Positions 1 through 11,824 of a stretch of 64,000 nt of DNA are shown piece by piece. Origin of the DNA: Cryptomeria japonica (lineage: Eukaryota; Streptophyta; Pinopsida; Cupressales; Cupressaceae). The number at the start of each line of letters is the position of its first letter. Within the stretch, counting starts at the first letter, position 1. The stretch covers positions 331,759,302-331,823,301 of the forward strand of contig NC_081413.1 in NCBI RefSeq assembly GCF_030272615.1, given 5' to 3'. The notes beneath the pieces are model-generated. The model ran no database searches, had not been told where the DNA came from, and saw nothing but the letters and a program-made list of their open reading frames with translations. A program made the translations under genes and the position numbers.

Positions 1-266
1 CTAATGCATGAACTTTTTAAAAAAAAGTTATTGTTCTATGTGCTGAACACTTTGATACAAATTTTCTATATATATATGTATATATTTTATCTTTTTAATT
101 TGGCATTGTTGTCAAAGGGGGACTAGAAATATGTGTGTGTTTTTTGAAAATTTTGTATTAATGCATGCATTAAGGGGAAGTATGAGTATATGTGTAAATT
201 TGTTGTGTATGCACACTTAGCGGTATAAATTTTCTAAGTGTTGCCATCAATGCCAAAGGGGGAGAT
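1..266 (+). mobile_element. 3' untranslated end of a copia retrotransposon, with polypurine tract
   Basis: No coding frame is visible. Two PPT-like stretches are present, GTCAAAGGGGGAC near 112-123 and GCCAAAGGGGGAGA at 253-265. The second sits directly against the LTR start at 267. The same pair of motifs (a 'ggcatt..tgtcaaaggggga' block followed by 'gccatcaatgccaaagggggagatt') occurs in the 3' UTR of copia element C2 at 40530-40756, which supports a related plus-strand copia element whose coding part lies upstream of the window. Confidence 0.7.
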
Positions 267-1357
267 TGTTGGCTTGATGATGATTGTAATGTATTTATCA
301 CTTGTTGTCATTTATGAAACACTCTCTCACACACATATGATTATATTGACTATCGGTGTAACTTCAATTGTTTACACTGTTAACTGGTATGTTAGAGGTT
401 AATCCCTAATCGGTACTTTGTGTCAATCGGTATGTGCATAAGGGACAACCTGTGGTTATAGTAAGTCAACATCAAGATGAAGATAAAGATGGAGATTCAA
501 CGAAGATTCAAGGACAACGGTTCATATGTTTTATTCAAATCGGTATTGATTGTTCCAACCAGTATTTGGTTATTTTTGTGATGAGTTACCAGCATTGACT
601 ACTTGGCGATCATTTTTGTGATGAGTTATGATCACTTGTCTAGATACACTGAACCTAGGAAATTGTGTTTTGATTTCCTTGGACCGACCTAAGATTTGAA
701 TGTCTATTTAAAGATATCTTAGTGAATCATTTGAGAGATATGTTATGTTATGTTATGATGTCCGCATGAAGAGCGAAAGTTTTTGTTAAGCTAAAGAGTG
801 TGTTGAAGAACAGTTTTGAATGTACTTAGAAGGATCTTATCAAGCAAGTATTGTGCTACTCAGAATAGATCAAACCATTCTTGTTGTTTTCTAACCATTA
901 CAACATAATCAAATCCCTTAATTCGGTAAGCTGTAAAAAGCTTCAATGTACAAATCCTCTAACAAGGTGATCCATTAGTGTGGATTCTGAAATCCTCCAC
1001 CGAGGTTACTCCTAACAGGGTACTACTCCTAAATGGGTATAAGCTTCTAATCAAGATTTGGGATCTCTAACAAGATTCACTCCTAGCAGAGCACTTTGTA
1101 GACCTTAACTGGTCAGTTATCTATTACTGCAGATAATTAACTTGTGAGTTCCATCCCACCGTGGTTTTTACCTATTTGGGTTTTCCACGTATAAACACTT
1201 GTGTTATGGTGGATGCTTTACTTTTGTGGATGTTGTTATATCATTTTGGATTACATGCATTGTGTGTAAACGCTTTGTTAAGTTCATCTACCGGTTAGTG
1301 TTTAAAGTAGTTTGGTTTTTGGTGTCACTGATTCACCTCCCCCTCTCAGTGCTTTTC
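267..1357 (+). repeat. 3' LTR of a copia element
   Basis: The LTR starts with TGTTGG immediately after the polypurine tract. It carries the U5-type signature seen in the other copia LTRs of this window: 'cccaccgtggttttt...gggttttccacgta' (1156-1190) and 'attcacctccccctctcag' (1331-1350). The right end is placed at CCATCA (about 1357) as the inverted match to TGTTGG, but this edge is uncertain and no target duplication can be tested because the 5' end of the element is outside the window. Confidence 0.65.
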
Positions 1358-1723
1358 AAGTCCATCAGTTTAATCAAGTTCAGAATTAGTTTTATCGCTT
1401 TGCTCAGTCGATTCTTGTTCAATCAATTTTGGAATCGGTTGCGTCTCTCGCTCAAGCTAGTTCAATAAAGTTCTAGATCGATGCTTGTTTGTTGATCAAT
1501 CAAGTTCAAGAACAGTATCTCTTTCTTTGTCAGTCCTAGTTCAATCAAGTTTAGGATTGATATTGCTTTAATCAAATATGTTCAACTTCATTGCTTCAAA
1601 TCAAGCTGAACATATCACTCTTCATCAGTTTTTGATCCATCAAGTTTAGAATTGATATCTATTTGACATCAACTATTCTTTGAACCAATGCGCTGCTCGC
1701 ACATTAATTCAAAGAGGAGCAAA
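1358..1723 (+). other. Non-coding stretch ending in a PPT-like sequence
   Basis: No gene is seen. The stretch is rich in degenerate repeats of 'ttcaatcaagtt'. It ends in AAAGAGGAGCAAA (1711-1723), a purine run directly before a TGTAATACCC LTR-like start, so it may be the 3' untranslated end of a second LTR element. Confidence 0.35.
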
Positions 1724-3062
1724 TGTAATACCCTAAAAATGGTCACCTAAACCATAGGCCCCTATTCATGACAACATCACCAAGATCCTAACCAAAGGCA
1801 ATTAAATCAACCTTGAGCACCTAATTAATTAATTCTTCAATCATTAATGTTACATGGCAAATAAATCACTCTATATTAATTAAATATTTATTTAATTAAT
1901 TAATCATTCCAAGTAAATATTTTTATTCAATTATCCTATTTATTTAATTAAATATCCTAGCATATTTAATTAATAAATAAAATTGCCATTTAAATTACAA
2001 AAAGAGGAATTAATTTACAAAAAGAGATTTATCACAAAAAGAGGAATTAATTTACAAAAAGAGATTTATCACAAAAAGAGGAATTAATTTACAAAAAGAG
2101 ATTTATCACAAAAAGAGGAATTAATCTGCAAAAGAAAGAGTTAAATTGAAAACAAAAGGAAAGAATTAAATTGAGAGAAGAAATCAAACTTAAGATATTT
2201 CTTTTTCTAAAATTGAGATAACTCGAGAAATCAGAAAAGCAATTAAATTGAATTAATCATTTTCTCTAAAATTAAAACTCAAAGCTTTTCTTGAGGAAAG
2301 AGGTTCAGTTGCATTGAAAAGGCTTTTACTAAATAAAAATCTTGAGCAAATTAAAGAAATGTGCATGGAATCACTTATTTTTATCTCAAGTGCATGGAAT
2401 CAACTAAATTTATCTCCAATGTAGACTCAAACTTATAATCTGAATGCATTCAATCAAGCTATAATTGGAAGCTATCTCAAGATTAACTAAATTTGATGTC
2501 TTAATTATTTCAATTGTTCTTTTTCTTGAAGAATCTCAACAACTCATTGTTAATCGATCTTGACCGTTGGTCTCTCTTTTGAGTCTCTATAAATTCAGCC
2601 TTCATCTCTCATTCAAGATACCCTGTAGATTTATTGTTATTTGTGCAGTTTTTGCTTTGGAGTCATTGAAAATATTATGCTTTGAGATTATTGCATCTTA
2701 GTTTAGCTTTTTGCATATTTAGTTTAATCATGATTGCTTGAATTCATTTAGGTTATTACTCATTCATTTAGCTTAATATTCACTCATTTAGCTTAATATT
2801 CATTCATCTAGCTTAATCTTGCATCCATTTAGCTTATTCTTGTGCTCATATAGATTAAATCCTTCATCTTGGTGTAGTCTAGTCATTGGTATTGCTTAGA
2901 CAAATCTGAGAGCAAGTCTATACTCGTATCTTTTAGAAGGCAATAGGTTGATTTGTTATGGTTTTTATATTCATGATTTTATTTTTCTAATCATGCATTC
3001 AATTAATTAATTGAAGTGTTGTGTCTTACAACTTACAGATACTTTATCCACTTTTCACACAC
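1724..3062 (+). repeat. LTR-like segment of unassigned family
   Basis: It begins TGTAATACCCTAAAAATGGTC after a purine tract, has a very AT-rich front part with TTAATTAAATA repeats, then a promoter-like TCTATAAATTC at about 2590. It ends in 'tttatccacttttcac', which also occurs at the terminus of the solo LTR family at 8494-9277 (read on the minus strand). These shared landmarks suggest a related LTR. The right boundary is only approximate. Confidence 0.4.
1997..2128 (+). repeat. 37-bp tandem repeat, about 3.5 copies
   Basis: Copies starting ACAAAAAGAGGAATTAAT are found at 1997, 2034, 2071 and 2108, giving an exact 37-bp period. The first three are nearly identical and the last is partial. 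They lie inside the LTR-like segment. Confidence 0.85.
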
Positions 3063-4647
3063 ACAATAGTAAGCACAAGCCTTACTAGGCTAAGTACAAT
3101 CATGCTCTTTCCATCCTCTTTGTGTGTTGCTCTTTATATCTTGATATTAGATTGATAAGATCCTAAGGCCCTAGGGGCTTGATGCGTCTTGTCTCTTTGG
3201 TATCTTGGTGAAAGTTTTTTCAATGTGACTTTGTACTTTATCATGAGTATGGACATAGGCTCATACTCCCGCTAAATTGGGGGCTAAATATAGCATCATA
3301 AATTGCATCCCTATATAATTTCGCCCTGACCTAGGCCTCACCTTGGTGTTACGACCTCAATTCTCAATACTTACTTTGATTATGCTCACACCCTCCTGAA
3401 ATTTGAATCTTCAACTCCTTATTAGTCTCCATTAATTTTAAGTCTTGATTGATAGGACCAGAACACCCTAACCCCCCTTGTCCTCCCAATAAGGACCCAA
3501 AATAGGACCCCTTAATAGTGACCTCTTGTGGGCGATAAATTTGGCTCCATGTCAGCCTGCTCTAAAAATTCAAACACTTAATGCAAGGTTATGTATAAAA
3601 AGAAGCCTAACCCCCCTCATTTGGGAACTAAGTGGAACTAGAACTAGAAAGAAGGTCAATTCAATTCAAGTGAGCTCTTAATTACAAAATCAATTTGAGT
3701 CTAAGTGAGCAAGCAATCAAGCATTCATAAAGCATTGAAGGAGAAGTCAAGTCAAGTTCAAGCTTGGAATTCACGATCAACATTCTATGAAGATATTATA
3801 CATGATATCTTGAACCCTTTTGTGAGGATTCAAGCAAGCTTCATCAAGCTATCAAGTTCAATTTCAAGCATTTTCATATCAAATCTAGCCTTTCCCTCAA
3901 AAGGAAAGCATTCTAATTCAATTCCATTTCAGTTATAATTTCAATTTCAAGGTTAATTCTTAAACTGGGAGTCGACCCAAGGAAAACACCCATCAACAAA
4001 CCTATTTCTATCATTTTGTATGTAGGACATTGTCTCAGGAGTTGTGAGCGAGGAATCTAACAAAGTAGACAATGACAATCAAACTCAACTTTTGAAGGTG
4101 CGAAAAGTAGAGGACAAGGACGATTGGCCCTCCTTGGTCCTAGGAATTTTTTATGATCTTCTAACAGTAGATTATGTGCATCATCTTTATCTAGAAAACA
4201 TCAAGTTTGTCCACCTTTGATATTCAGAAGACCAAGACATACTGCACCCCAATCCCAATAGTTTCGTTCAAACTTTTTGTCACAGGTTCTAATCTATTTT
4301 CCATTCTCAATTCTAAGTTTACAACTTTGTGTGATATTTGAAACATTCTGTTACTATTGTTTTATGTCAATTTCTCATTGTTTGTCCTAGATCTAGCATT
4401 GTAATTTAACCCTAATTCAAATACAAATTCAACTCAACTCCCAAAAGGGAAAACCAAATCCAATCAACACCCAACCCTCTTATCTAAAGAATTTAGGTTG
4501 GGTCTATTGGGTTTACTTCCCTAATGAATGTAATGGTATGTGAAATAGGTGTTTTCCTAGTTTACATTGCTTAGATTGTGTGAGCCTATTTCCATTTCCC
4601 CCTTTATAATCAATACAATATAATATTTCATCGATAAAAAAAAAATT
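3063..4647 (+). other. Unrecognised repeat-derived DNA with TATA box and terminal A tract
   Basis: No gene is recognised; the small open frame at 3705-3938 matches nothing I know. TATAAAAA at 3594-3601 follows C-rich and GGACC-rich sequence of the kind seen in gypsy LTR promoters. The segment ends in 'aatataatatttcatcgat' followed by ten A residues (4636-4645), which could be the polyadenylated 3' end of a retroposed copy. Both readings are tentative. Confidence 0.3.
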
Positions 4648-5484
4648 AAAATTTAATAAAAAATAATTATAGACTAACCTTGGTTAGCTCTGTATTTTTG
4701 CACTTTCTAATTTTTTTTGGTCCTTCGCAACTTCTTAAATCCGATTAAACACAAAATCACAGTTTTCTATAGATCTTGCCTATTATAATCAATAGCAAAC
4801 ACCGCCATATGGATATCAAGCAATTTTGATTGATACCATAGAGCACAATTCAAAATCGCTCTACCTTTTTGGGTTTCAAATTTATGATATATTAGGGTTT
4901 TGGTTTCTTTTGCCGAGATTGTCAAATGTTAAGTTATTTTTCATAGATTTTCCCACTACTTTAGGAACTAACAAGGATTTTTGTAGGAATTGTTTATTTA
5001 TATGTGGCTTCTATCATTCCAGATTTACAAAAAGGCTCTCATATTTCTCAACTCAATCTTAATTTGGGATGTAGCTACTACACACTCTTTGATTTCTTGC
5101 TATTTTGTGATTTATAAGGTTTCTAACTTATTTGATGTTTCCTATAAGAAATTGTATCAATTATGATTGATTATCACATCTAACAAAGGGTTTGCAAGAA
5201 GTTCTATAAGAATTTAGTTTGTAATTCGCAAATAACAAAAGCTAGAGATGTTAGGACAAACAAATGTTAGAGGAATCTTTATCGCATAAAAACAAATTTG
5301 AAGCATGATTTGAATAAAAGGTCAAGAAGGTAAAACTAGGATAAGACATTTTCTCAAAGGCTTCTGTATTATTATAACTTTTTTTCTTTTCTTTTTTAAA
5401 TGCTTTAATTTGTGGTTTTTTTAGTTTCCTTTTAAACCCTAACATGTGTGTGCATGTTATATTTTTTTAACATTTAGTTTGTAA
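4648..5484. other. No recognisable gene or repeat
   Basis: AT-rich sequence with short open frames (4826-5062 plus, 5251-5445 minus) lacking recognisable motifs. It may be 5' sequence of the LINE remnant that follows. Confidence 0.3.
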
Positions 5485-5960
5485 AATGGGAAAACAAATT
5501 AAGAGTTTAAACATTTCTAATGAGCAGATAACCATCAATCTCATAGAAGAAACTCAAAATGGCACAAATATATTAGAAGATTTTATATTCTTATGCAGAT
5601 ATAATGGTCCAATAATTGAAAAAATAAATTAGGGCTTGGATTCTTGAAAGTTGGAAAACACACGAAATTGTGAAATTTATGCCTAAAGGCTTCTTTGTAG
5701 TTATATTTGCTAATACATAAGATATATATTATATATTGGATAATGGAATTTGGAAGATGGGAGACTTCTCCCTAAATATGTAGAAACAGTAGGAAAATTT
5801 CAATATGCTTGATCTAGAACCTTACGATCAACCTATTTGGATTTGATTGTATAGTTTATCAATCAAATATTCGTCTCAAGAATGCTTGGAAAAGTCAACG
5901 TGTTAATGGGCCTGCTTGGGTTAATCTGAGATTGGAGAAGGGAGGAAAGGTGGAATGTTT
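5485..5960 (+). pseudogene. LINE ORF1 remnant, DUF4283-type nucleic-acid binding domain
   Basis: Reading across several stops and shifts gives the landmarks of the domain found at the front of plant LINE ORF1 proteins: 'WILESWKTHEIVKFMPKGF' then 'FFVVIFAN', 'ILDNGIWKMGDFSL', and 'FNMLDLEPYDQPIWI', matching the family pattern W..W, mPkGFFvv.F, L...W.m and P.fnP...PvWirl. The frame is broken by at least four stops. It runs directly into an RNase H domain with no endonuclease or RT between, so the original element has lost its middle. Confidence 0.65.
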
Positions 5961-5975
5961 GAGACCACTAGAAGG

Positions 5976-6359
5976 ATGACCAAAATAAATTTTGATGGTG
6001 CCTTGAAAGGCAACCTAATTCCTTTAGGTGCTGGTTGGGTGGTTCAAGATTGGGAAGGAAACATTCCGACATTTGGGAGAAGAAAATTGACAGATGGAAC
6101 GAATAATGAAGCTGAAGCATAGGTGGCCATCAAGGCTCTCGAAGTGGCGAAGAAAATGGGATTTTCAAAAATTCAACATGAAGTTTATTCATTAATTATT
6201 ATCAATGCCAATGAAGAAGGCTAGATAAATGCATGACATTTGAAAAAATATATATTAATTACCAAACAAATCATATCCACTTTTGAATATTTTCAAATCT
6301 TGCATGTGGTACAGTTTGGGAATGAGGTGGCAAATGCATTGTCCAAATGGGAAACTTAA
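5976..6359 (+). pseudogene. LINE-type RNase H domain remnant
   Basis: The translation 'TKINFDGALKGNLIPLGAGW' then 'NNEAEA', 'VAIKALEVAKKMGF' and the C-terminal 'GNEVANALSKWET' follows the RVT_3-type plant RNase H layout: a first catalytic Asp in FDGA, a Glu in NNEAEA, and the closing N..A..L signature. In-frame stops (for example after AEA) and a decayed centre make it inactive. In full-length plant LINEs this domain lies at the ORF2 C-terminus, so its position right behind ORF1 implies a large internal deletion. A captured host RVT_3 domain is a less likely alternative. Confidence 0.65.
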
Positions 6360-8014
6360 TTAAATGTTGAAGGTGGTGTTAATGTGTAAGGACCCGCTTG
6401 TCCTAACCCAAATTTAACCATCTTAATAACTCATAGTTACAATTAAAGTTAAATTATCATTTATGCACATGTGATGTTTACGTTAATTGGCATACAATAA
6501 TAAGAGAAATTTAACTTTCATGCAATTCAAGTCTAACATGCGGATCGTGATTAACATGCAACTAAATGCAACATAGAAAAAACAAAGTAAATGCGCATGA
6601 TGATTAAGTAACAAGCATAAACCATATTTATCAGTGATTTCAAGTTAAGTGCGTGCATGTGTAGAAGTAAATCGTTTGCATGAGTTATTACGTATTAAAT
6701 TAACATGCAAAATGAGTAATTAAATCAACTAACTGAAAATTAAATACGAACATGCATGCATGGAAAAAAAGAAATCTAATCTACAAAAAGTAAATCACGC
6801 ATGTTAGTGGATTGGTATCTTAGTAGTTTTTCTTTCTTTTCTTTTTGTTAGTTACATTGCATGGCAACTTCCTGCTCCATTGCATCATGGACATTATAGG
6901 GCCTTTACATGACCTTTACATGTGACCATTCTGGTCATTTACAATAAGATAAAATACACATCATATAATAATTTTATACAAAATTTATTTGGAATCTTTG
7001 ATTCTCCGTCTCCAAATGTGTCATCCTTGTTGCCCTGGAAAAACTTCCACCTACGAACTGGATGATAGACATATGACCTAGGCATTTTATCCGCCCAACC
7101 AAATGAAGCTTACGCTTCCTGGATACCCATAAGCTCTCATCCCTCACGACAAAGTTCCCTATCAAGCCGATACCAACTGGCAGGAATAGAACCACGTGCA
7201 TTCATGTAGAACTAACAACCTATCATATTGAACTTAACTACATGTGTTATGGCAAGGAGAAAAATAAATAAATAATTTTGATGGCCATCATTACCCTATT
7301 GGGAGGTGAAGAAAAATCACCCTTCCCTGGTTAGCTCATATACAAGCACCCTATTTTAATCATCCCTCATAGACAAAAAAAATTAACCTCCCAGATTAAT
7401 ATCAGAAATAATATTTATTATTAAGCCCATTTGATTTATACTCTTTCCCTATTTTAATAATCCTGATTAATCAATTTCTTTTCAAATATTTGATTTTTCT
7501 CAAAAGAGAGGTGTGAGGAAACTGGAGTGGGAGGCATGGAAGGTGGACAAACTATCGCCCCTCCCCTTACCACATTTTTAGCAAAATACCAAAGACATGG
7601 CAATGGGAGAGGAAAAATAGATAGGAGAGGGAACGATTTTGTTTGACTTACTACAAAACATGCAAATCTAACCCCAATCATACCCAAAGGAGTCGTTGCC
7701 AGTCTGCTAGGGAGATAGATAATTTGACAAGGTATTTGCAACATAGAAATAAAATAACAAAACAATCCAACAAAATGTTTAAACCAAGGATGGAGTGGGA
7801 AGGTAGGGAAAAGGGGTCTCTCCTGCTTGTCCAGCCATGTGGGGTATCTCAAACCAAATACACATATGAAATATGCTAATTGCCCTTTCCAAATCACTGA
7901 ATAAAGAGCAAAGAAGGGATCGATTTAGTAAAGGCCAAAATCAAATCATCCGTCAACACTAATAGGTTAATAGGCGAGATATTCTTACAAACTTGTTGGA
8001 AATCCCCCCACACA

Positions 8015-8045
<31 letters not shown>

Positions 8046-8053
8046 AAAAAAAA
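8015..8053. repeat. C21-A18 homopolymer pair
   Basis: A run of 21 C (8015-8035) is followed at once by 18 A (8036-8053), preceded by a CCCCCCACACA lead-in. The length could be affected by sequencing or assembly error. Confidence 0.9.
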
Positions 8054-8493
8054 GAGGGATTGCCAACTAATTAAGATTACCTTCCAACCGTAGAGAGATT
8101 AATGGTTCCTTTGAAGTTGGAAGCCGAAGGAAGAGTAAAAAAAATAAATTTGGAGTGAGAGAACTCAGAAAATTTTCTTCTTGTGTCTACTCTACTAGAT
8201 CGACTCCTTGTAATTGAATTGTAGACCAAAAACTCTTCAACAAGAAGATTTTTGAATGATCAAATAAGAGATTTGGTCCCTATATTTATAAATATTAAGG
8301 CTAAGTTCTAAGATAATGCATGAAGAATGCATGATTTTAATGATGAGTTCTTAAAAATAAAAATTACAAATTATAATTTTTTGTATGAATTTATTAATAA
8401 AAACTATTTGTAGAAATTTTATTTTCGAATGCATGCTAAGTTTTAGTTCTTGAAATTAGATCTCTTATCCTTTATTAATTCTCGCATGATTAT

Positions 8494-9277
8494 TGTTTAT
8501 GGTGAAAAGTGGATAAACAATATTGAAAGACTAAATAGATTCAACCACAAAACCCTAGCCTAACAACAACAAAGATCCACCATAACATATGAAGATTACC
8601 TAAGACAATGCAAATCAAATGAAATAACAAAGATTATACCATCACATGTCCAATAGGGTTTGAATCTTCATTCTTCCTATCTCCATTGATCTTGCTTGAT
8701 ATATTTGCTCTTAGATTTTATGTGTGCACAAGAGCTCAACAAAGAACAAAAATGTGGTTGCAAGTAGGCTTGATCGCATATGAAAATTCGAATGCTAGAG
8801 TAGTCGGGTCGTCAACTGATTAGGGTTGATAATGAAGGAAGCATCTCCTTATATAGAAGACACTATAAGAAATGAAGGGATAAGATTAAGAGGTGTAAAA
8901 GATAAATGATCAGCTATGATTAGAGGGTAGGTAGAGAAAATAAGAGAATAATGAGAGGGTAGGTAGTGTATGAATTAAGATATGAATGACATGTGTCATA
9001 GGTAGAAAAGGCTAACGAATTAATTAAATAAATAAATATTTATTTAATTAATAGAGGATCTGGGATCAATTAAATAAATAAGATATTTATTTAATTTAGA
9101 AAAAGGATAATTTAAATAAATAAAAGTATTTATTTAAATAAGAAATAAGGCTAGAAGAGGATAAATGAATGAATTAAATAAATAAAGATTTATTTAATTA
9201 ATAGAAGAATTAGCATAAAGTAATAAAATAAAATAAAATATTTATTTAATTAGACAAGACAATTTTAGGTGTCTACA
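8494..9277 (-). mobile_element. Solo LTR, family shared with 46382-47198
   Basis: The unit starts TGTTTATGGTGAAAA and ends GGTGTCTACA, with perfect 5-bp duplications ATTAT at 8489-8493 and 9278-9282. A second copy with its own duplication lies at 46382-47198 in the same orientation. Read on the minus strand it begins TGTAGACACCTAAAATTGTC and contains TATATAAGGAG near 8850, so the promoter reads leftward. No internal coding sequence is present. LTR-LTR recombination leaving one LTR is the simplest explanation. Confidence 0.88.
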
Positions 9278-9282
9278 ATTAT

Positions 9283-10108
9283 ATTTTTTTTTAAATTTCA
9301 ATGTTTTCTTTATTCAATTGTTACTTTGCATGTTTATATTACAATTTCTTCAAACTTATTAAAAATTATTATATTTTCTTACTCATGCACGTAATATTGT
9401 AATTTATAATCTTAAAATTGATTTTTATATTTCTCCTTATAAATTTCCAGTTTGTCCTTGCATGCAATTTAAATATTTGCAAATCTTAAAATCAATTTTA
9501 TTTTAATAATTTAACTATATTTTATCTATTAATATATTGATTTTTATAATTTTACAATCATTCTAACTTTCGAATAAATCGATTATTTTTATTTATTTAA
9601 TTTAACTCTCTAATATAATATTTTATAACTTAAATTATTATACCTTATTTATTTTAAAATTTAATAATTTAATTCTCAAATAATTAAATATTTTAATTAT
9701 TCAAATAAATTTCTAATATCAATTTATTTATTTTAATTTCTATGTTTAATTTACTAATGATTATCTAATTTGTGTTTTTTTCACAGGGTCCCATTCCTTA
9801 GGTCACTACCAGCAGGCTAGAAAACCCCTCCTCGGTCATAAGTTTGCCTTCGACGGTTAACTTGCAACCAACTCATACTCAATGAAAAGTCGTCAGATCT
9901 TGATAAATAATGCATTATACATACTAAATAATATCATTAAACATCATAGCTAAACAACATAAATCATCATAATTAAATAACAACATTATAGCATTATACA
10001 TCATCACAAAAAACTAACCATCATCAATGTCATTAAACAACAAAATACCATCTAACATCATTAAAAAGCTAATCAAGTCATCATGGTGCAAAATGTCAAC
10101 ATTGTAAG
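9283..10108. other. AT-rich DNA without recognisable gene
   Basis: This is extremely AT-rich up to about 9780, then 'gggtcccattccttaggtcact' and simple sequence rich in 'catca/acatca'. Nothing coding is seen. Confidence 0.4.
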
Positions 10109-11134
10109 TGTATACACCTAAAAATTGGCTATGAGCAATTAAATAAATATTTTATATTTATTTAATATTTATTCTTCTATTAAATAGTTAATTTGAAAAG
10201 ATTAATTAATTTAATTCATTTTCATATCTTTCTATTAATTAATATTTTATTAATTAATTCATTTATCTTATTCCTTGAATTAATTAAATATCTAATATTA
10301 ATTATCTTATTCCTCTAATTAATTAAATATCTAATATTTAATTATTCCTTCTAATCAAGTTAATTAAATATCTAATATTTAATTATCTTCTCCAATCAAT
10401 TAAATATCTAATATTTAATAATTATTCTCCTATCCTATAGTCTCAAATATTAAATAATTCTTAAATTATTTAATATCCCTTTTCCAACTCACCCTCCATC
10501 TCCACTTCATCTTCCCTTTGCCAACTCATCAAACATGTGGCTAAAGAAATTAATATTCCTTAAATATTAATTCACAATTTATCTTCAACCTCCAAACTTA
10601 ATGAAAATTGTGTACGTACACATATTTCATAACTATTTCCTATATTCTCTCCAACACCCCCTACATCTTGGGAAGGACTTGAGTCCACTTGTCCTACCAT
10701 GCCTAAATTTCCTCCAACCATCCCTAGATTCCCTCAGTCAGCAACCCAGTCAAGGTGAGATGCGTGACACTTGTCTTCTCCTTCCCCCTTTCTCTCAACC
10801 TTCACCTTTGCTCATAGCCATTCAAATCTGTAGATCTGATAATGACCGTTGATCTGAGCCACATCATCTTATCCTCTCAAAGTCTATAAAACCAAGAGCT
10901 TTAGTTGAGAGGAAGTTAGTCTTCAAAAATAGTCTTCAAGCTAATCTTATGCATCTGTGAGTTTTTGAAGCAAATAGCAAATACCATTTTTAGCAATATA
11001 ATCATATAAGTATCATTTAGCATAATCATGTAGCTTTGCATATCATACTATCAGTTAACTACAAGTTATCAGTCCATTCTTTATATGCCATCTTGGAAAC
11101 CAACAGTGCATTGTCTGAGAGCACACCGTCTACA
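10109..11134 (+). repeat. LTR-like segment with promoter, related to the solo LTR family
   Basis: It begins TGTATACACCTAAAAATTGGC, closely matching the minus-strand start of the solo LTRs (TGTAGACACCTAAAATTGTC), followed by the same AAATAAATATTT-rich front. A TATA box lies at 10885-10891 and a candidate end GTCTACA near 11134. The open frame 10601-10852 inside it shows no known motif. The boundaries are approximate and no duplication was found. Confidence 0.5.
10873..10912 (+). promoter_or_regulatory. TATA box enclosed by an inverted repeat
   Basis: CCTCTCAA (10873-10880) and TTGAGAGG (10905-10912) are perfect reverse complements flanking TATAAAA (10885-10891). This is the likely start of transcription for the LTR-like segment. 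Whether the hairpin has a role is unknown. Confidence 0.5.
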
Positions 11135-11359
11135 ACCAGGAACAGTGGAGTTAGGACACAATGAGACATAAGCCATGAAGGTAAAATAATGATTTATTTT
11201 AGTATGTATTTCATGTAGTTTCATTGGTGGATTTTGGATTTCCTGTATGCATTTCCATTGTATTTTGTGAAACTAACTTATTACAGGTAACATTCCGAGG
11301 ATGGAATTCAAGCTCACACAGTAAGTATATGGCATAGTAAAGTAAATCTAACTAGTGTC

Positions 11360-11405
11360 TAAATCAGGTTGTGACATCCTTCCCCACTAGGAAGAGACAT
11401 CGTCC
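11360..11405 (-). other. Gypsy-type polypurine tract and LTR edge, minus strand
   Basis: On the minus strand 'ggacgatgtctcttcctagtggggaaggatgtcacaacc' resembles the 3' end of chromovirus pol followed by a G-rich PPT and a TGTCACAACC LTR start. The internal region would lie to the right but is replaced by a LINE 3' end at about 11420, so only the edge survives. The assignment rests on this short motif alone. Confidence 0.35.
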
Positions 11406-11419
11406 TAATGTCTTATTAC

Positions 11420-11824
11420 AAAACAAGACATGGGTGGGGAAGCTATGGAGGAGCGATGGCCAGTGTGAGGAAAATTTGCCTTGGAATACTAGTGGGTGAA
11501 TGGACCCATGAGGGGCCATGGGCTATGATTTTCTCTAGTTTATTGGGATGTTTTTTGCTTCAAGTCTATAATTTCTTTAGTATTGAGTTGATGCAATGAT
11601 ATTTTAGTCTTTGTATGGGAAGTTTTAATGTTTTGTGGTGAATGCAATAGATGAAGGGTGTTTTATGTGGGTTGGTTTGGGGTTATGGCTTCTTGACAGA
11701 GGATAGCTTGGTATGGTACTAGTTTTTGTAACTCAGCCAATCCATTTTGAAGGATTTTGGAAATGTATGTAATCTTTTGATTTTTAATATAAATAAAATA
11801 TCAATATTATCGACCAAAAAAAAA
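11420..11824 (+). mobile_element. 5'-truncated LINE, 3' UTR with poly(A)
   Basis: The 3' end reads 'tttttaatataaataaaatatcaatattatcgacc' followed by nine A (11816-11824), the usual look of a plant LINE tail. The upstream 300 bases resemble a LINE 3' UTR. No RT remains, consistent with 5' truncation during target-primed reverse transcription. No duplication was confirmed. Confidence 0.55.

Larger units (their letters stand above)
6385..9800 (+). repeat. Possible old LTR or LTR-element remnant split by a solo LTR
   Basis: The left edge is TGTAAGGACCCGCTTGTCC; near the right edge 'cacagggtcccattcctta' (9782-9800) looks like a decayed inverted match. Between them lie AT-rich DNA, a homopolymer tract and the younger solo LTR at 8494-9277. 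Open frames such as 7454-7897 (minus) have no recognisable motif. This is tentative because the right terminus lacks a clean ...CA. Confidence 0.3.

Noticed and set aside
7454-7897. 147-codon minus-strand open frame
   Set aside because: No recognisable domain, overlaps an antisense open frame, and sits in repeat-derived DNA; likely chance.
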